The notes under the pieces were generated by a model. It did not search any database. It was given only the letters and a program-made list of their open reading frames with translations, and was not told where the DNA came from. Below, piece after piece: positions 59,037 to 59,073 of a DNA stretch of 59,073 nucleotides. Numbering within the stretch: the stretch's first letter is position 1; every line of letters starts with the position of its first letter. The position numbers were made by a program, and so were the translations under genes. Origin of the DNA: Clostridiales bacterium (lineage in GTDB: Bacteria; Bacillota; Clostridia; Christensenellales; Aristaeellaceae); assembly GCA_015056125.1 (NCBI GenBank), contig SVGW01000008.1:1-59073 (forward strand). The letters run 5' to 3'.

Positions 59037-59073
59037 GAGCGGAAGTATTCCGCTTCCTATATCAATTTACGAT

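Overview
The window looks like chromosomal DNA from an anaerobic, spore-lineage member of the Clostridia (Bacillota). The evidence is a full-length Spo0A, an Rnf complex of the clostridial type, a Re-citrate synthase in place of the Si-type enzyme, and strong AGGAGG-type ribosome sites before most genes. GC content is moderately high throughout, except for one AT-rich acetyltransferase gene at the right end. A species cannot be named from the sequence alone.

Layout. 1-6590: a repeat block, two tRNA-Ser genes, a DapB/Ord-like dehydrogenase, two exported proteins (one a VanY-type peptidase), a galactose mutarotase, an exported metallo-beta-lactamase-fold protein and a second repeat copy. 6588-17040: an XRE-like regulator, an SH3-type secreted protein, an ECF sigma factor with a membrane partner, KDG kinase, HisRS, a ferritin-like unknown, Spo0A and a glycosyltransferase. 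17205-23258: a carbohydrate region (DUF1836 protein, acetyl-xylan-esterase-type hydrolase, BNR-repeat protein, FucI-like isomerase, LysR regulator, TIM-barrel epimerase).

The core is 23323-41716. An apbE-nusG2-rnfGCDEAB operon runs leftwards. A Crp/Fnr-type regulator followed by a ten-gene Mrp/Mbh-like membrane-arm operon runs rightwards. The two face each other across 199 bp that contain one perfect TGTGA-N6-TCACA palindrome, centred 29.5 bp from a -10 hexamer on each strand. A third promoter with the same design precedes a secreted protein at 41186. RnfG is unusual because it carries five FMN-attachment-like motifs instead of one. The antiporter operon encodes four NuoL/M/N-type subunits instead of the usual two and has no catalytic module. 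I read this as a co-regulated energy-conservation module. Rnf oxidises ferredoxin and pumps ions, ApbE loads flavin onto RnfG and RnfD, and the Mrp-like arm exchanges the ions.

41828-52830 holds a rhomboid-like protein, an ADP-ribosyltransferase-like unknown, a two-component operon and an oxidative partial-TCA operon (Re-citrate synthase, GntR regulator, aconitase, isocitrate dehydrogenase) that would make 2-oxoglutarate. 52094-59073 holds a Cys-rich membrane protein, a ferredoxin, an FAD oxidoreductase, a third repeat copy, an AraC/ManA pair, an AAC(3)-family acetyltransferase, the AT-rich GNAT gene, and a terminal 88-bp repeat that is an inverted copy of the one at the left end.
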